Positions 1-12,221 of a stretch of 64,000 nt of DNA are shown here, piece by piece (within the stretch, counting starts at the first letter, position 1; every line of letters starts with the position of its first letter). The DNA comes from Gordionus sp. m RMFG-2023. Lineage: Eukaryota; Nematomorpha; Gordioida; Chordodea; Parachordodidae. Below the pieces are notes generated by a model. It was given only the letters and a program-made list of their open reading frames with translations, did not search any database and was not told the origin of the DNA. The translations under genes and the position numbers were made by a program. The stretch lies in NCBI RefSeq assembly GCF_954871325.1, contig NC_088777.1:35007366-35071365 (forward strand), read 5' to 3'.

Positions 1-3000
1 GCCATAAATCCTTAAGATGGTCTTTAGCCATTGCTCAGTGCTCAATAAAACTTGATATCGAGGGTCTAAGTATATAGAAGCTTATAAAACATTATTTTGC
101 AAATATTGTTGCTCTCGAATTTTTACGATTTCTAATATTTCGTATAAAAAGAACTGTAAATTTTCCTAAATCTAATCGATATCCATAAAAATCAGATTAA
201 CATAATTGTTCTGATTTTAATCTTAATATTGTTATTTTTAAAGGAACTAATACACCAGTAAGGTCCTTTATTTGTCACCAATCATCTTCCGACAAAATGA
301 CATCACATCCTCCTATAATAAAATCATTACAGAAATCTTTCAAACTTAATAATCGTTCTAGCATAATACAAATTGAGGACCAACGTGTTGTGCATTATCA
401 TTTAAATTAAAATATTATTACTTGTATACTACAAAATAATTCACTTTCAAAATAATCAACGTATTTCTATAACATAGCATATTAATAAATTTAATTTACA
501 TAATAAAATATTATTACACTGGAAAATAATTTATGATATCAATCTCTAAATAAAATGGAAGTCCAGGAAGAAAATTGGAAGAAAAACGCGAAGATAAAAT
601 AAATGATTCCACAAAATAAGTTAATAAAATTTAAAAAAATTTATATTATTTTTTAAAAAAATATTTTTGTTTTTAAAATTTTTTATGACACCTAGAACCC
701 TTGGACCCTTCACTTTTAATTCCAGCTCCGGGTTCGGGTTCAGCCAAAATACGAGGGTTCAGGGTCAGGGTCCGGGTTCACATCCTTGAAATAAACTCCC
801 CAAAATCATGGTATTTATTTTTGGACCGCAGTAAATTAAATTAAATAATCTTCTATTATTTATTATAAAAAATCAAGAATTTACAAATGAATAGTGAATA
901 TTATTTATAGGAAATTAATTTAATCTCAAATTTAATTGATAAAATTTTCGAAAGAAGTGACAATTTTTTCCTTCTTATTATTATGGCAATTCTCGCAATA
1001 ACTCTACCCTTTTTTGTCAACTCGTCACCCTTCTCTCGTTCTATGCTTACTTATATTTATATCAATATTGCACAAAATATTTTCCTTTATTTAATTTAAT
1101 ATATTTTACTTGTTCTTCTTCTTAATTATGGAAATTTGACCTATAGTTAAAAACAATTAATTATTAAAGAAATAATATAATATTATATAATATAATTATA
1201 GAAATTTCAAGAAAATATTAATTTTAATTACTAACATTCCAAATAATGCGATGATATATAAAATGTCAAATTTATCTAAAAAAAATTGGTCTTATTATCC
1301 TGGATTGTTGTTCTATTCTTCACATTTTATTATTATAATATATTTTTTAAATTAACTAAAATTATATTTAAATTTTTTTTAAAATGGTTTTTACATGGAA
1401 AACAATGCCTACTCTTTTAATTGAGAAGAAACGAAAATAAAATAAACATTTTGTTATACTGACTTTATTATATTTATTGCACATATAGGTTATGAAACAA
1501 AAAATTATTATTATAAATAGAAAAATACCAATTTTTGTTAATGGTGTGGTGAATCTGAGTCTCTCTGTTTAGGAAGACAATGGAGACAGAAAGTCAAAAT
1601 TTTTGCTTTAACCTTCACTTTATATTCCCATAAAATATTTCTCATTTTTTTTAAACACATTCATGGATTTAAAGCATTTTTTCCCCTACAAATCAATGAA
1701 TGTTGACATTTATAAATATTATATCTCGTTCGTAGTTAAACGAAATGAAATTATAAGAAATGATAAAACAAAAATAAATAAATATTATTAAAATTGTTTT
1801 TTTTTTGAGTCAGGTTAAAAAAAAATTTGTGAAAAATTAATTAAAATGTCTTAGCAAAAGGAAGATAATACCAATCCCAATGGTTTATTTAAAATTATAC
1901 TTATGATTTTTTCAACAATAAAATTGAAATAGAGAAAAAAAAAGTTTATTTTTCTTATATTAAATGAAGGGAAGTGAATATATAAAATTAATTTCAATGT
2001 TAGAAACCTAGATATAATGTCAACTCACAAAAAAAGATTTTTTATACTATAGAATATTCAGAGATGTGCATATCCAGAACCCGAGTAAGTTTATGATATT
2101 GAAAAGAGAGCATTTCTGGCACTACCTTACTTTCTCACTTCCTTATAATATAAATACTCTCGATTCTTTAGCCATCTTAAAGAAAAAACCGATTTCACGC
2201 AATAATAATATTAAGTTATAAATTTTATCTTATGATCTATATATCAACAAAAAAATCAGTAACTGATCCATATAAAACAACACCAGATAGGTGTTGTTGG
2301 TAGGCTTGATTTTGCCAATTTTAAATTAGATCTTAGCCAAAATAATATTACGCAAGCCTCGAGATTTTGTTAATAAACATCTCTGCCGTCTATGAGCAGA
2401 ATCTCTAGACCTGCTAATATTTTTTGGCTCAAATATTGGGCTAGCCGTTTTTAAACCAAGCTTATTATAAAATAATATCCTTTTTTAAAACAGGCTTAGG
2501 GAAAAAATATAAATAATGTTTAACTGGATCCATCAAGTAAAGGATTAAAATGATGAAACTAATATATCATTTTTTTTATTAATTTTTTTTTATTCAGAAA
2601 ATTTTTTTTTAAATATTACTTCATAATTATATTTTAAAAATTATTTCATGTGAACCAAAAATGGATGAAAAAAATGTGTGACAACAATACTTCTCTTTTA
2701 TAATATAAATTAAACAATTAACGATAAAACACAATTATTATTATTTTTATGAATATCTTCTCTTTATTATTATATCATTCGATAGCACATTTGAGATATG
2801 ACACTTCGCAATTCACTTTTTGCATTTTATATTTTAAAAAAATTATTCATAAAAAAAGGATATTTAATTATTTTTAATTAAGAAATCAAATATTTAACGA
2901 AAATGTATTCAGGACATCATATTTCAAATTTCTGAGATATTTTTTTAGAGGGAGAATTATATTACATCCATTAATTTTAGCAATAGAACAAAAATGCTTC

Positions 3001-3020
3001 CAGATATAATCGCCCCATCT
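1..3020. other. A+T-rich non-coding stretch
   Basis: No gene is supported here. The stretch is low-complexity A/T. Around 715-785 there is a short patch of repeated GGTTCGGGTTC / GGGTTCAGGGTC words, related in style to the element at 43526-44281, probably a MITE end. Around 2060-2090 the words GATGTGCATATCCAGAACCC again look like the end of a DNA transposon copy. A MITE remnant at 2288-2465 is listed separately. Confidence 0.6.
2288..2465. mobile_element. hAT-type MITE, truncated copy (TAGTGTTG family)
   Basis: This is a copy of the family whose ends read TAGTGTTGTTAAACGG. It has the shared core: 'acgcaagcctcgagatttt', a mirrored 'tctctagacctgctaatatt', then 'ttgggctagccgtttttaaa'. The left end is diverged and the outer right end is missing after about 2465, so no target duplication can be read. 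It lies upstream of the exon at 3085-3651. Confidence 0.6.
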
Positions 3021-3084
3021 CCAATCTTATCCAATTCGTTTGAAAATAAAAGGAACTTTAATTGACAATATTTTAATAAAAAAT

Positions 3085-3651
3085 ATGTCTGCCGCATTTT
3101 GTCAGCGAAAATTGTTACTTCAACAAAAACTCCAAAGCAAATTCGATGTGATCAAAACTTTGAATCATGCCGATCCGATGTCTTCGATCAATTCCAATGA
3201 CATCAATTGTTCCAATCATTTAATCAACAATTATCCGGGTGCTAGGTCCTCCATAGTGCTAAACGGTTCCATGTCACCCCCTATTCGTCATTGCAAAGCG
3301 GAGAAAGAACCCAAAATATCTCACTCTTCGCCTAAAATTTCTTCCAAAAATTGTCATCCCGCAGTGATAACCAACAATAATAATAATAAAAGTTTCGTTT
3401 TATTGGATGAGGATAGCGAGATAAATAACTTGGATCACATAATAAGAGCGGGTATATTCGTGGGCAAGAATCAATTTTCTAAAAATATGGTTCGAAAGAC
3501 AAACAACTATTGTAACTTGGGGTCTGATAATATGGCGATGTCATCTAATAGATATTCGCCCTCATCCACTAGAGTCGTCAATAAAGTTGCCAGTGACCTA
3601 TTCGCTGACCATATGGCCTCAAGCACGAGTGGCATGTTGAAATCCGATCAG
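3085..3651 (+). CDS. Asn/Ser-rich coding exon, function unknown (possible 5' exon of the SH2 adaptor gene)
   Basis: I do not recognise the protein. The reading frame gives 189 residues from a Met at 3085 (MSAAFCQRKLLLQQKLQSK...) to a good donor, CAG|GTAAAATC, at 3651/3652, which ends in phase 0. Codon use and base composition are clearly unlike the surrounding A/T desert, so I think it is a real exon. It is rich in Ser and Asn (a run of five Asn near residue 95), with several SP sites, an acidic patch LLDEDSEINNLDHI and no membrane segment. The same frame is open a little upstream, so the true start could lie in an earlier exon. The style matches the tail of the SH2 protein 15 kb downstream on the same strand, but the phase does not join directly to the SH2 exon at 12222, so at least one missing exon would be needed. 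A separate gene is equally possible. Confidence 0.5.
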
Positions 3652-3719
3652 GTAAAATCTATGAAAACAAGAATGGGCCTTATAAATTACATATATATAT
3701 ATTTATAATACTATATTAA

Positions 3720-5660
3720 ATAATATTCTGTGTGTGTTATCGACAATGTCCGTAATCGGGAAACACGTGTATTTTCAGATTAATATTTTAGTCAATCCGT
3801 GATTGGCAAAATGTGAATTGTAAATGACTCAAAAATTAATGGCTAAATTATCTGAAATTTTACAGGATAGGTATACTACGCATACACTACAATACATTTT
3901 AGGCGATATCAATCAAGTTTAAAAATACATAACAACTGAATTTTGAACTTTAAATGATTTGGCAGTGTCCTGTTTCGTCTTCTTTTTAAAACATATTTCT
4001 GTTTAGCCCACTAAACAGATTTTGAGCTAGGATACCCTATTTAAAAGAAAGAAAATTAATTTTGTTATTTATATATTCCTTTGGTACAAATAAAGCAGAT
4101 ACATGATAAATCTTAATATCCTCTTTTTTTTAAGCTATTTAGAGGAAGCTATATAGACATCTAAACGAGCGACTGTTTAGAATAAGACTAATAAGACGAG
4201 AATAAATTCCATGAGTAGAATACTTATAAGACCATTTATGTATCAGACATTTTTAAAGATAATACGCATATTGACTAAGGCAATACACTCCGCATATTGC
4301 CTGATTACGTACATTGCCAGTAATATATTTAATATTTATTTCAATTTTTATCTTATACAGATGAAGGGATTATCTATTTTTTGAAAATGGGATTATCAGT
4401 AAAAGATTGAAGATCTCGCCCAATCCTTTATATTTTTATGGATGTATTTTTTTAATGGAAGTTAATTTTATATATCATATCTTTTTTTTAAGCCGTTTAA
4501 ATAAAATTTTCAAAAAAATATAGAAAGAAAAATTTTCTAGTTGTCATGATTTAAGGATAGCTGCAGAGTCTCCCAAGTAAATATTTTATTTTTAAAATTA
4601 TATTAAAATGTATATATTTTTTTAAAATCCTTATAAATGTAATTAATGTTTAAAATTATATCTTCTCTAGTTTTTTTTTATTACTATATATACAATTTGG
4701 ATAGTGTTATATCATATATCACTTTTATGGGTTATTATTTCTTAAATAGAATAATAGTTCTATATAAATAAGAAATCTGAGTCTGGATTTGTACATTTCT
4801 TTTATATCCCTTGGTTTTTAAAAAAATACTATTTTCAGGCCTAACCTGGATTTAAAATTTATCATAAAAATATATTTTGCAAATGGTTTTAGAAGGTAAA
4901 TAAAATGAATGTTTAAATCTATCATCATGTGATTTTTTAACTAGTAAATTGAAGCGATCTTACATTGGGATCCTAATTGGTTTTATTTTAAAATAATTTG
5001 ACCCATGCCAGGTATGTGAAAAGAAAATTTTAGGCCCAACCCGGGTAATATTAATGAGGATCTTAATTGAAAAAAAAAAGAATTAAATATTCAGACACAT
5101 CTTAAAAAGCAGACCCAGCTCCCAGATGATTTTATTTTGTAACTATGCTTTTGAGTTGTATATGAGTTTAATTTTAACATACTTACCTTTCATTATGAAA
5201 AAAATTATGGTCTTTTAATTTTTAAATATTAATTTTGATAGCAGAGATTTCTTAAAATTCTCTAAATTTTCCTCAAATTTTGATAGGCGAAATGAATTTG
5301 TGAATTGCGAACACTCTTATACTAGCTTTCTTATAAATCTACAGAAGTACCCATTTTTTGATATTATTTAGTGCCCCTTTAAATGACTTATGCAATATTA
5401 TATTATTCTTAAAATAGATAATAATAAAAAAAAATTATATATAATATCAACTGAATCATTAATCTAAATAATCAATTTATTGAGTGCATTATAGATATAG
5501 AATCAAGATTTTACAACCCAATTTTATTGATCCAAAAATAAAAAAAAACTTACGTGACTTCTTCTTTTAAGGAATTTTAACCCTTGGTGTATGTTAATTT
5601 TTTTGCAAATGATTTATTTATTATTCATGACCATGACCATGAGTAAAAAATAAACATATA
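3720..5660. other. Non-coding stretch with repeat fragments
   Basis: No coding sequence is seen. At about 3830-3930 there is a diverged fragment of the MITE family found complete at 5669-6020 (shared words 'aattatctgaaattttacagg' and 'acaatacattttaggcgat'). The rest is A/T-rich with scattered short 'ggcctaacc' patches (4830-5050) like those in other degenerate repeats of the window. Confidence 0.45.
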
Positions 5661-5668
5661 ATATATAT

Positions 5669-6020
5669 GTTAGCGGCAATGTGATATTTTTTCAACTTTA
5701 AATCATTTTTTGAGCGCGTTTCTTTAAATTTGAAAATCACCGAAAATGTATTTTATCATGCTTGAAATACCTAACCCACGTTCAGATAATTTTGTCATTA
5801 ACTTTTGAACTTACTAAAATTTATATTAGTTCTTCCATAGATTTTTCATATAAATTATAAATGACAAAGTTAATGGTAAAATTATCTGCCCACATAAAAT
5901 AGGTATTCTAAACATGCTGGAATACATTTCCTGTAAACCCAAATTTTAAATTTAAAAAGCGCTCAAAATATGACTTAAAGTAAAAATTACACATTCCCGA
6001 AAAAAATTGACGCTAACATA
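5669..6020. mobile_element. MITE with TGTTAGCGGCAATGTG ends
   Basis: This ~350-bp element has imperfect terminal inverted repeats. The left end reads TGTTAGCGGCAATGTGATA and the right end, reversed, TATGTTAGCGTCAATTTTT. The arms share 'ctttaaatcatttttgagcgc' and 'aaatgacaaagttaatggtaaaattatctg', so it folds almost end to end. A second copy is at 7758-8007, and internal fragments recur near 3830, 34450, 42950, 44966 and 46200. There is no coding capacity. Superfamily not assigned. Confidence 0.65.
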
Positions 6021-7757
6021 TACATCATAAATGTTTTGTTTATATTTTAAACCCTGCACCTCAACTGCATGATAAAAAAATTAGCTACCCCAGGGAGAAC
6101 GAGGATATGACGCAAGATCGCTATTAAAACTGGGGAAGGGGTAGCATAGGCAGTTATGACTACGCTATCATCATTAAATTAAATCGGAGAGGGGTAGGGT
6201 TATTTTTTATTTGGATTTTCTTTTTTTTAATACTAATTTTAATTTAGTAAGAGGTGGGAGGGGGGGGGGGTGGGGTAAAAAGCGGTTGGAGATAAAAGAA
6301 TATAAACAGGTAGGGAGTAACATTTTTGAGGGGGATAAAATTGCATTGGCTTAGGGGTTGTTGAATAATTCCCTGATAAAAAGCACAATGTTGGGCCAAA
6401 TATATTTATATAACGTGTTGGCTTTAATGACAACTGCTATTGTTTGATATATTAGGATTAGATCCTATCCCAACATCGATATACGTTATAAGAATTTCAA
6501 ATTATTTATATTTTGATCATTGCCTACCTTTATAAAATCAGGGTCAAAAACGATACAGAACATTCCAACATATTAATATTTCTTCAGTCATTCTTATGTA
6601 ATTTTTTACTTATAACTAATTATATTATTGCTGATATATACATCTCTTATAACATTTCTTAATATTTATAAAACATTTATTGCACCATTAATATTATGTA
6701 TTAGTTCGAGGCCAATTGCTCTCAAAAAGTTTCATAGCCTCAAATTTGAGAATGCTTTACTGTTCTAATTAGTTGAGAACTTCTGGTAAGGCTCTTATTA
6801 CATATATCAAATCAAATTTAGAGTCATTTGAAAAATCTATAGAATAAAGTCTAATTTCGATGTATAATATTACTAGTTACTGTTTATTCACACTAAAACT
6901 TGATGCCAACGATTCGTACGTACTGTAAAACAGAGTAAAAGAACAAAGCAAGTAGGTTTGTAATTAAATATTTTATAGTTAGCCAACCTGTTGTTTTTAA
7001 CACTTGATTTTGGCGTAGTGTTGTAATTATGGGATAGGGGTTTTCAAGCTCTTAAAAGTATGGAGAATCACCAACTTTTTAAAATAATTACACAAGTCTT
7101 CATAATTTATTTAAATAAGTCAAAATATTATTGCGCATGTGATTCAATTAATTTATTTAATTAAATATTTTTGTTTATTTCTTATAGCTTGTTCACTATT
7201 TTATATACTTTATTGTTATGATGATTTGGGAGTGGGGGGGGGGGAGGGTATTCCAAGCATTATTGGGTAAACATTAATAAAAAGTGAAGGGGGAATATCT
7301 TCTTGATAAATAATGCTGTCTATTTGTGTTGAAACTATGAAGGATATTCAAAGTGATTAAAGTATTTTTATTCCTATTTGATGTTTTTTTTAAAGATTTT
7401 TAAATATCTATAGCTCATGTTACTGGTAAAAATGGATTGTGTTGAATTAAATTCAAATATATTTTTTTTATTAATTTAAATTTAAATGACTTTTACGAAA
7501 ATTAATCAATTATAAATTTTTTAAAGTCATCGAAATTATAAATTAAGTGTAGGCAGAGTGAATAAATTTTCCATTTTTAACATTTTATTCAACTCTCAGG
7601 TTAATAATAGCTAAATTTAATTACACCATAATTAGCATACTTTGAGGGAGTTTATAGTATTCCTGGATCTTGATACATAGACAATTTATCAAACCAAAAA
7701 AATAGGTAAGAAAAGGTCTTTATCTTTACACCATGATAGTCATGAGATTGGTATAGG
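6021..7757. other. Non-coding stretch with G-rich tracts
   Basis: No gene is supported. It contains G-rich patches at 6180-6350 (including a run of 10 G at 6261-6270) and a run of 11 G at 7234-7244, both standing out in A/T-rich DNA. Apparent short ORFs across the G-rich patch are low-complexity artefacts. Confidence 0.5.
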
Positions 7758-8007
7758 TGTTAGCGGCAATATGTTATTTTTTCAACCATTAATTGAACAC
7801 ATTTTTTTAAAATTCAGGAATCAGAATTTACCAGAAATGTATTTCACCGTTTTTGGAATATCTACTCTATCAATTTCATATAATTTTGCCATTGAACCTT
7901 TGAACTTAGAGTTTATATTAGTTTTGATTTTTAAATTTAAAAATAAGACTTCAAAAATGATTTAAAGTTGAAAACATTTCTGGAAAAAACACATTGCCGC
8001 TAATAAC
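7758..8007. mobile_element. MITE with TGTTAGCGGCAATGTG ends, second copy
   Basis: The left end reads TGTTAGCGGCAATATGTTA; the right end reads CACATTGCCGCTAATAACA, its inverse. The body is shorter than the copy at 5669-6020 but has the same internal words ('tttgccattgaacctttgaac'). The 64-residue open frame across it is an accident of the repeat. Confidence 0.65.
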
Positions 8008-9180
8008 ATAGGCATAGACTTATATTAATATAGACTGCTCAACGATTAAAAAAAACATCTTTAAAATAATCGCCATTTGCAATGATAAAACATTCATTTT
8101 AATAAGGCTATATTTATAATAATTTTAACATTATTTATGAATTTTTTTTATTTAAATGGCATATAAATATAAATTTTTAAGATATAAAATTTTCCAAAAT
8201 CATATAATATAAAAATAAAAATTTATATATAAATGAATGTAAAAAATTAATATATATTAAATAATTTTTGTAATAATATATAATAAGAAAATAAAGTAAT
8301 AAGAAAATTTCCGTAAGATGTAGCATAACATTTTTAAAAATTTAATTTGTATATTTTTTTTTATATAAAAGTAGAGGTTTAATTTACAACAGAATATGAA
8401 TATAATTGTAAAAATTTTATAATTAATTTTTTATAACTTTTTTATTTATTTATTCCCTGTAGATTAACATAGGAGAAAGTCAGAAAAGAGTTATGATATT
8501 CCATATCTAATTTTGTAATTATAATTTGGATACTTAACCTTAATATTTTATTATAAAATATTTGTTTCATTATTTTTTAACCCTACATATATGGCTCTAA
8601 TTAACCATTATCTTACCCTCCTCAAAGAAGTTGGCTTTGAGAAAAAAAATTTGATTTTATTGATGGGCCGGTTTTTTCAATTTTCTTGTAGTTAGTATTT
8701 CTGGATTTTTTATTTCTGAGATTTGGTGGGGTTTTTTCCTGTGATATTTTTCTCAGTAATATTTTTCTTATTACATTATTTTTGATATGTATAAATAGAA
8801 TTCAATTATAAAGCATATATGACCAATTAATATTTTTTATTATATATTTATTTTGAGACGATATAGTAACTCTTAGATAATAAAAGGCTTGTCACATCTT
8901 TTTGTCATATTTTGTGACAAAGTTAATAATACTCGAATTTGGAATCAAACTTATCACTAAATACGATAACTGAACATTTGTCGCAGCAGCTTAGGGCTAT
9001 GCCTTCACATGCCCTAATGGGTTCTCAACTTTTATTGTTATTTATTTATAAGTTATCTTTTTTGGCCTTATGAAGTATATAAGCCCAATATATGTAACAA
9101 TCGATAGCTAATCGAAAGATCTATCTAGCAGGAGGTCAACCCCCTCCCCCCTATGAGCAAGTCTAAGCTAAGAAGTTAGT
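8008..9180. other. A+T-rich non-coding stretch
   Basis: I see nothing that can be supported as a gene or a complete repeat. The first 500 bp is nearly pure A/T. A somewhat richer patch at 8930-9170 has no open frame of note. Confidence 0.5.
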
Positions 9181-9665
9181 AATATTTTTATTTTAATCAA
9201 CGCAAAATATTAATATGGATATAAAATAAAAGCTAATTTAAATATCTTCTGACTGAAATTCACTCTTGGTCATGGGTTTGACTTGGTTGGGGAGGGGAAT
9301 TAAAAATGAAAATTTGATATGGGTATCAATAAAAGCTAATTGAAATATATTTTGACTAAAATAATGGTATTCACTCTTGGTCTTAATGGGTTGGACTTAG
9401 TCTAGAGGGGATCAGGAATATTTTTATCAAAACAAAAAACAAAATGATATGGGAATCTAATAAAAGGTAATTAAATGTCTTTTGATTATAATAATAACTA
9501 TCACTTTAAGTAGTCAAATCTAGATCTGGGGTGGGGGTGGGGGTGGGGATTTTTACTAGCACAAAATATTAAAACACCTTTCGATTGTGATGGTAATTAT
9601 CACTCTAAGTGGATGGGCCTAGATCTTTGGGTTTAGGATTATTTATACCAACCCAAAATATCGAT
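9180..9665 (+). repeat. Diverged tandem repeat, ~120-bp unit, about 4 units
   Basis: Four successive units share the order 'caaaatattaatatggatat', 'aataaaagctaatt...aaatatcttttgact', 'tattcactcttggtc' (or 'atcactctaagtgg') and a G-rich 'gggtttgacttggttgggg'. Units differ by many substitutions and small indels, so the array is old. The third unit ends in a (GGGGGT)n patch near 9532-9556. Confidence 0.7.
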
Positions 9666-9904
9666 ATTTTTAATGTTTTGTGAAGGTATTAAATATATAC
9701 TTCATTATCATATTTTATAAAAAATAATGCAAATTTTGGAATTAACTCTCATCAAAATACAGATTAATGTCGGATTCATATTTCATAAGGTAGCTGATTT
9801 CTGATATATACATCATCAAATAAAGCGGAAATCTCTTATTCATCCATCATCAAACACAGGAGAATTCTGATTCTTTGTCTTTCTTGAAGAGCTAACGACT
9901 AGTA

Positions 9905-10350
9905 TAATATATTCTTCGTCTAATTTTATTTTTATTAATAAACATACTCATTATGGCTTTTATATCAAGTTACTGCTTTTCCTTAGTTAAATTTTTTATA
10001 ATGTAATTTAGTCGTTGTTGTTTCATGTAGATCACAAGTTTTGAAAATGATCATTCTGAAGAACAAACACTAACAGGAATGGTGATTAGCATTTTATTTT
10101 TTTCAACACACTCGAAAAATTTTCTTTCATTATCGTTAATAAGTACTCTAAAATCATTTATATATTTTTTAGACTTTGTATAATCTAAAAACATATTTCT
10201 ATGAAGAGTAAGGTTTAATAAATTATTTGCACTTGTAGCAACTTTACTGCTAAATATATTTTAATTTCAAGTAAAATTTTATCATTTATTTTAGAAATAT
10301 TAATATTCTTTCAAAAAGCTGGTAATCTTGATGCAGAATTCTTAACATAA
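9905..10350 (-). pseudogene. hAT/zf-MYM-type transposase, C-terminal relic
   Basis: Read on the minus strand, 10140-10030 gives a stretch ending ...KMLITIPVSVCSSE, then a stop in place of the usual Arg, then SFSKLVIYMKQQRLN. This matches the conserved C-terminal hAT dimerisation motif of TTF/zf-MYM-type hAT transposases (LP-V-ASAERSFSKLKLIK-YLRS-M). The following frame, about 10030-9905, continues with further in-frame lysine-rich residues. Upstream (10350-10150) several stops interrupt related-looking sequence. Only the C-terminal part is left and it is dead. It lies between the exon at 3085 and the SH2 gene. Confidence 0.5.
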
Positions 10351-10625
10351 ACACTTATTAATACTTTAAAAATCAATTATAAAAACTTTAAAAACAACTG
10401 TAAAAATTCTAATCATATTGTTCAAATCAATGTGCTCCAATATTTTTAAATTCAAAGACAGTCGGTAAAGAAACCGAATTTTAAACTAAATAACATACTT
10501 ACAATATAAAAAACAAATTACTCGATTAATTCGGATTCAATGCGAATAGTAAATTGAAGTGCACTATTCAATCTGTGTTTATTTTTGAATAGGCCTTGTT
10601 GGCAGATTTCATGATATAAATCAGG

Positions 10626-10846
10626 TAGTGTTGTAAACGGCTCGTTTTGAGCCAATTTTTAAAAACGGCCAATTCAATATTTTATTCTGAAAAATATTAC
10701 TTAAGCCTGAAGATTTCTCCCATAGATGGAACAAAGGTTTGGACATCTATTAGCGAAATCTCGAGGCTAAAACAATATTATTCTGGCTAAAATATTGAGT
10801 TAGCCGTTTTTAAAAATCGACTTAAATCGAGCCGTTTACAACACTA
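10626..10846. mobile_element. hAT-type MITE, complete copy (TAGTGTTG family)
   Basis: This 221-bp element has ends TAGTGTTGTAAACGGCTCG / CGAGCCGTTTACAACACTA and long inverted arms ('ttgagccaatttttaaaaacgg' against 'ccgtttttaaaaatcgactta'). It is flanked by AAATCAGG (10618-10625) and AAATAAGG (10847-10854), an 8-bp target duplication with one mismatch, as expected for hAT. No coding capacity. Confidence 0.8.
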
Positions 10847-10854
10847 AAATAAGG

Positions 10855-12221
10855 GATTCACAAGCCTAAGGAAATCGTTAAAATTGTATTAATCCTTATT
10901 AATATTTTCCCAACCCAAAATAAATCTCGTTAACTTTTTTTACCAGAACCTTAACTGAACCTTTAAAAAGGTCTGTGAATTAGTTAGAACCTTTTTAACA
11001 GACTAACTATTTTAAATATTATTATTAAATATTTTCTATTTATTAGTTGTCATTATTCAATATTATTGAATATTGGTATTTGATGGCGCCAGTTACCCAA
11101 GTTAGCGTTTAAAAGTATTTAATCATTAAAAAAAATTATTTCTTCTTAATAAAATTTGACAGAAGAGAATCTTGAAATTATCTTAATTTGTATTGCTCAG
11201 TAGTATATTTTATATATAGAAAAATAATTATTTTTATTATAGTGAAAATTTTTTATGATTTATAAATTACGTAGGGGAGGTTAGGGATAAATGGTTATAG
11301 GGGTTGACTAATTTTTTATCTGAAAATTTCATTAAATATATATTATATATAGTTATACCATATACCTTACCTATGTTCATTTATCCGATTATTTAACCAA
11401 ATAAAAATATATTTTAAAAAACGTTTGTAATACCTTGTTGAAGCCGTTCTAAAAACATTTTTTGTCTAGCGAAGATTTGTGCATTCAAATCGCTAATATT
11501 TTATAAGATAGAATCCTCAAAAAATGGTATGATTTAAAAATCTAGGCCTGGCTTAAAAATTAAAAAAAATATATTCTGGGTCGTCGGTCCATTTAAATTC
11601 TATTAATTAAACAATTAGAAAATGTTGAAAAATCATATAATGGAACGTTTAATATTCATTGCTCATATTTTCAATTTCCTTTTAAAAAAGTTTGCAAAAT
11701 ACAGCCAAAATTATTCAAAATAACAAAATTTTTAAAATTTTGGGCCTGGGTGAAAAATTATCAACAATATAAATCTTGATTGTTCCAAAAATTTCCCAAA
11801 AAAATTTCTGACTATGTTTGAAAATGAATGTTTTTTAATCCCGGCCTAAAATTTCGACCTCCGTATCTGCAAAATACGAAAATTGTAAATTCACATTAAT
11901 TTTTAAACCAAATATTTTAAAATAGAAACCTGTGAGCCGAACCGGCTATTTAAATAGAATCGGCTGGATCCAAATAGAGAAGATCCTAGTTCGATATATA
12001 CGAGATCCAGGATCCTTTATAATTATGCTTATTTGTGTTAAGGAATAAAGTCAAAAATTTTATGAGTCCAATGAAATTCATGCTCTATATTTTCTTAGTT
12101 CTCTGCACCTCACTTAAATATCTCAGTCTAAATGAGAAAATCTGAATTATGTAGAATTTCCTCCCCTCCTCCAATATATGTACTTGGAATTTTTTATAAT
12201 TTATTTTACTTCTTTTTTAAG
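10855..12221. other. Non-coding stretch upstream of the SH2 exons
   Basis: No exon is recognised, although phase shows that at least one exon must precede 12222 and it may lie here or further upstream. From 11530 to 11950 there are degenerate repeat fragments with 'aggcctgg', 'gggcctggg' and 'cccggcctaaaa' words similar to those at 16440-17580 and 51600-54200. Confidence 0.4.
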
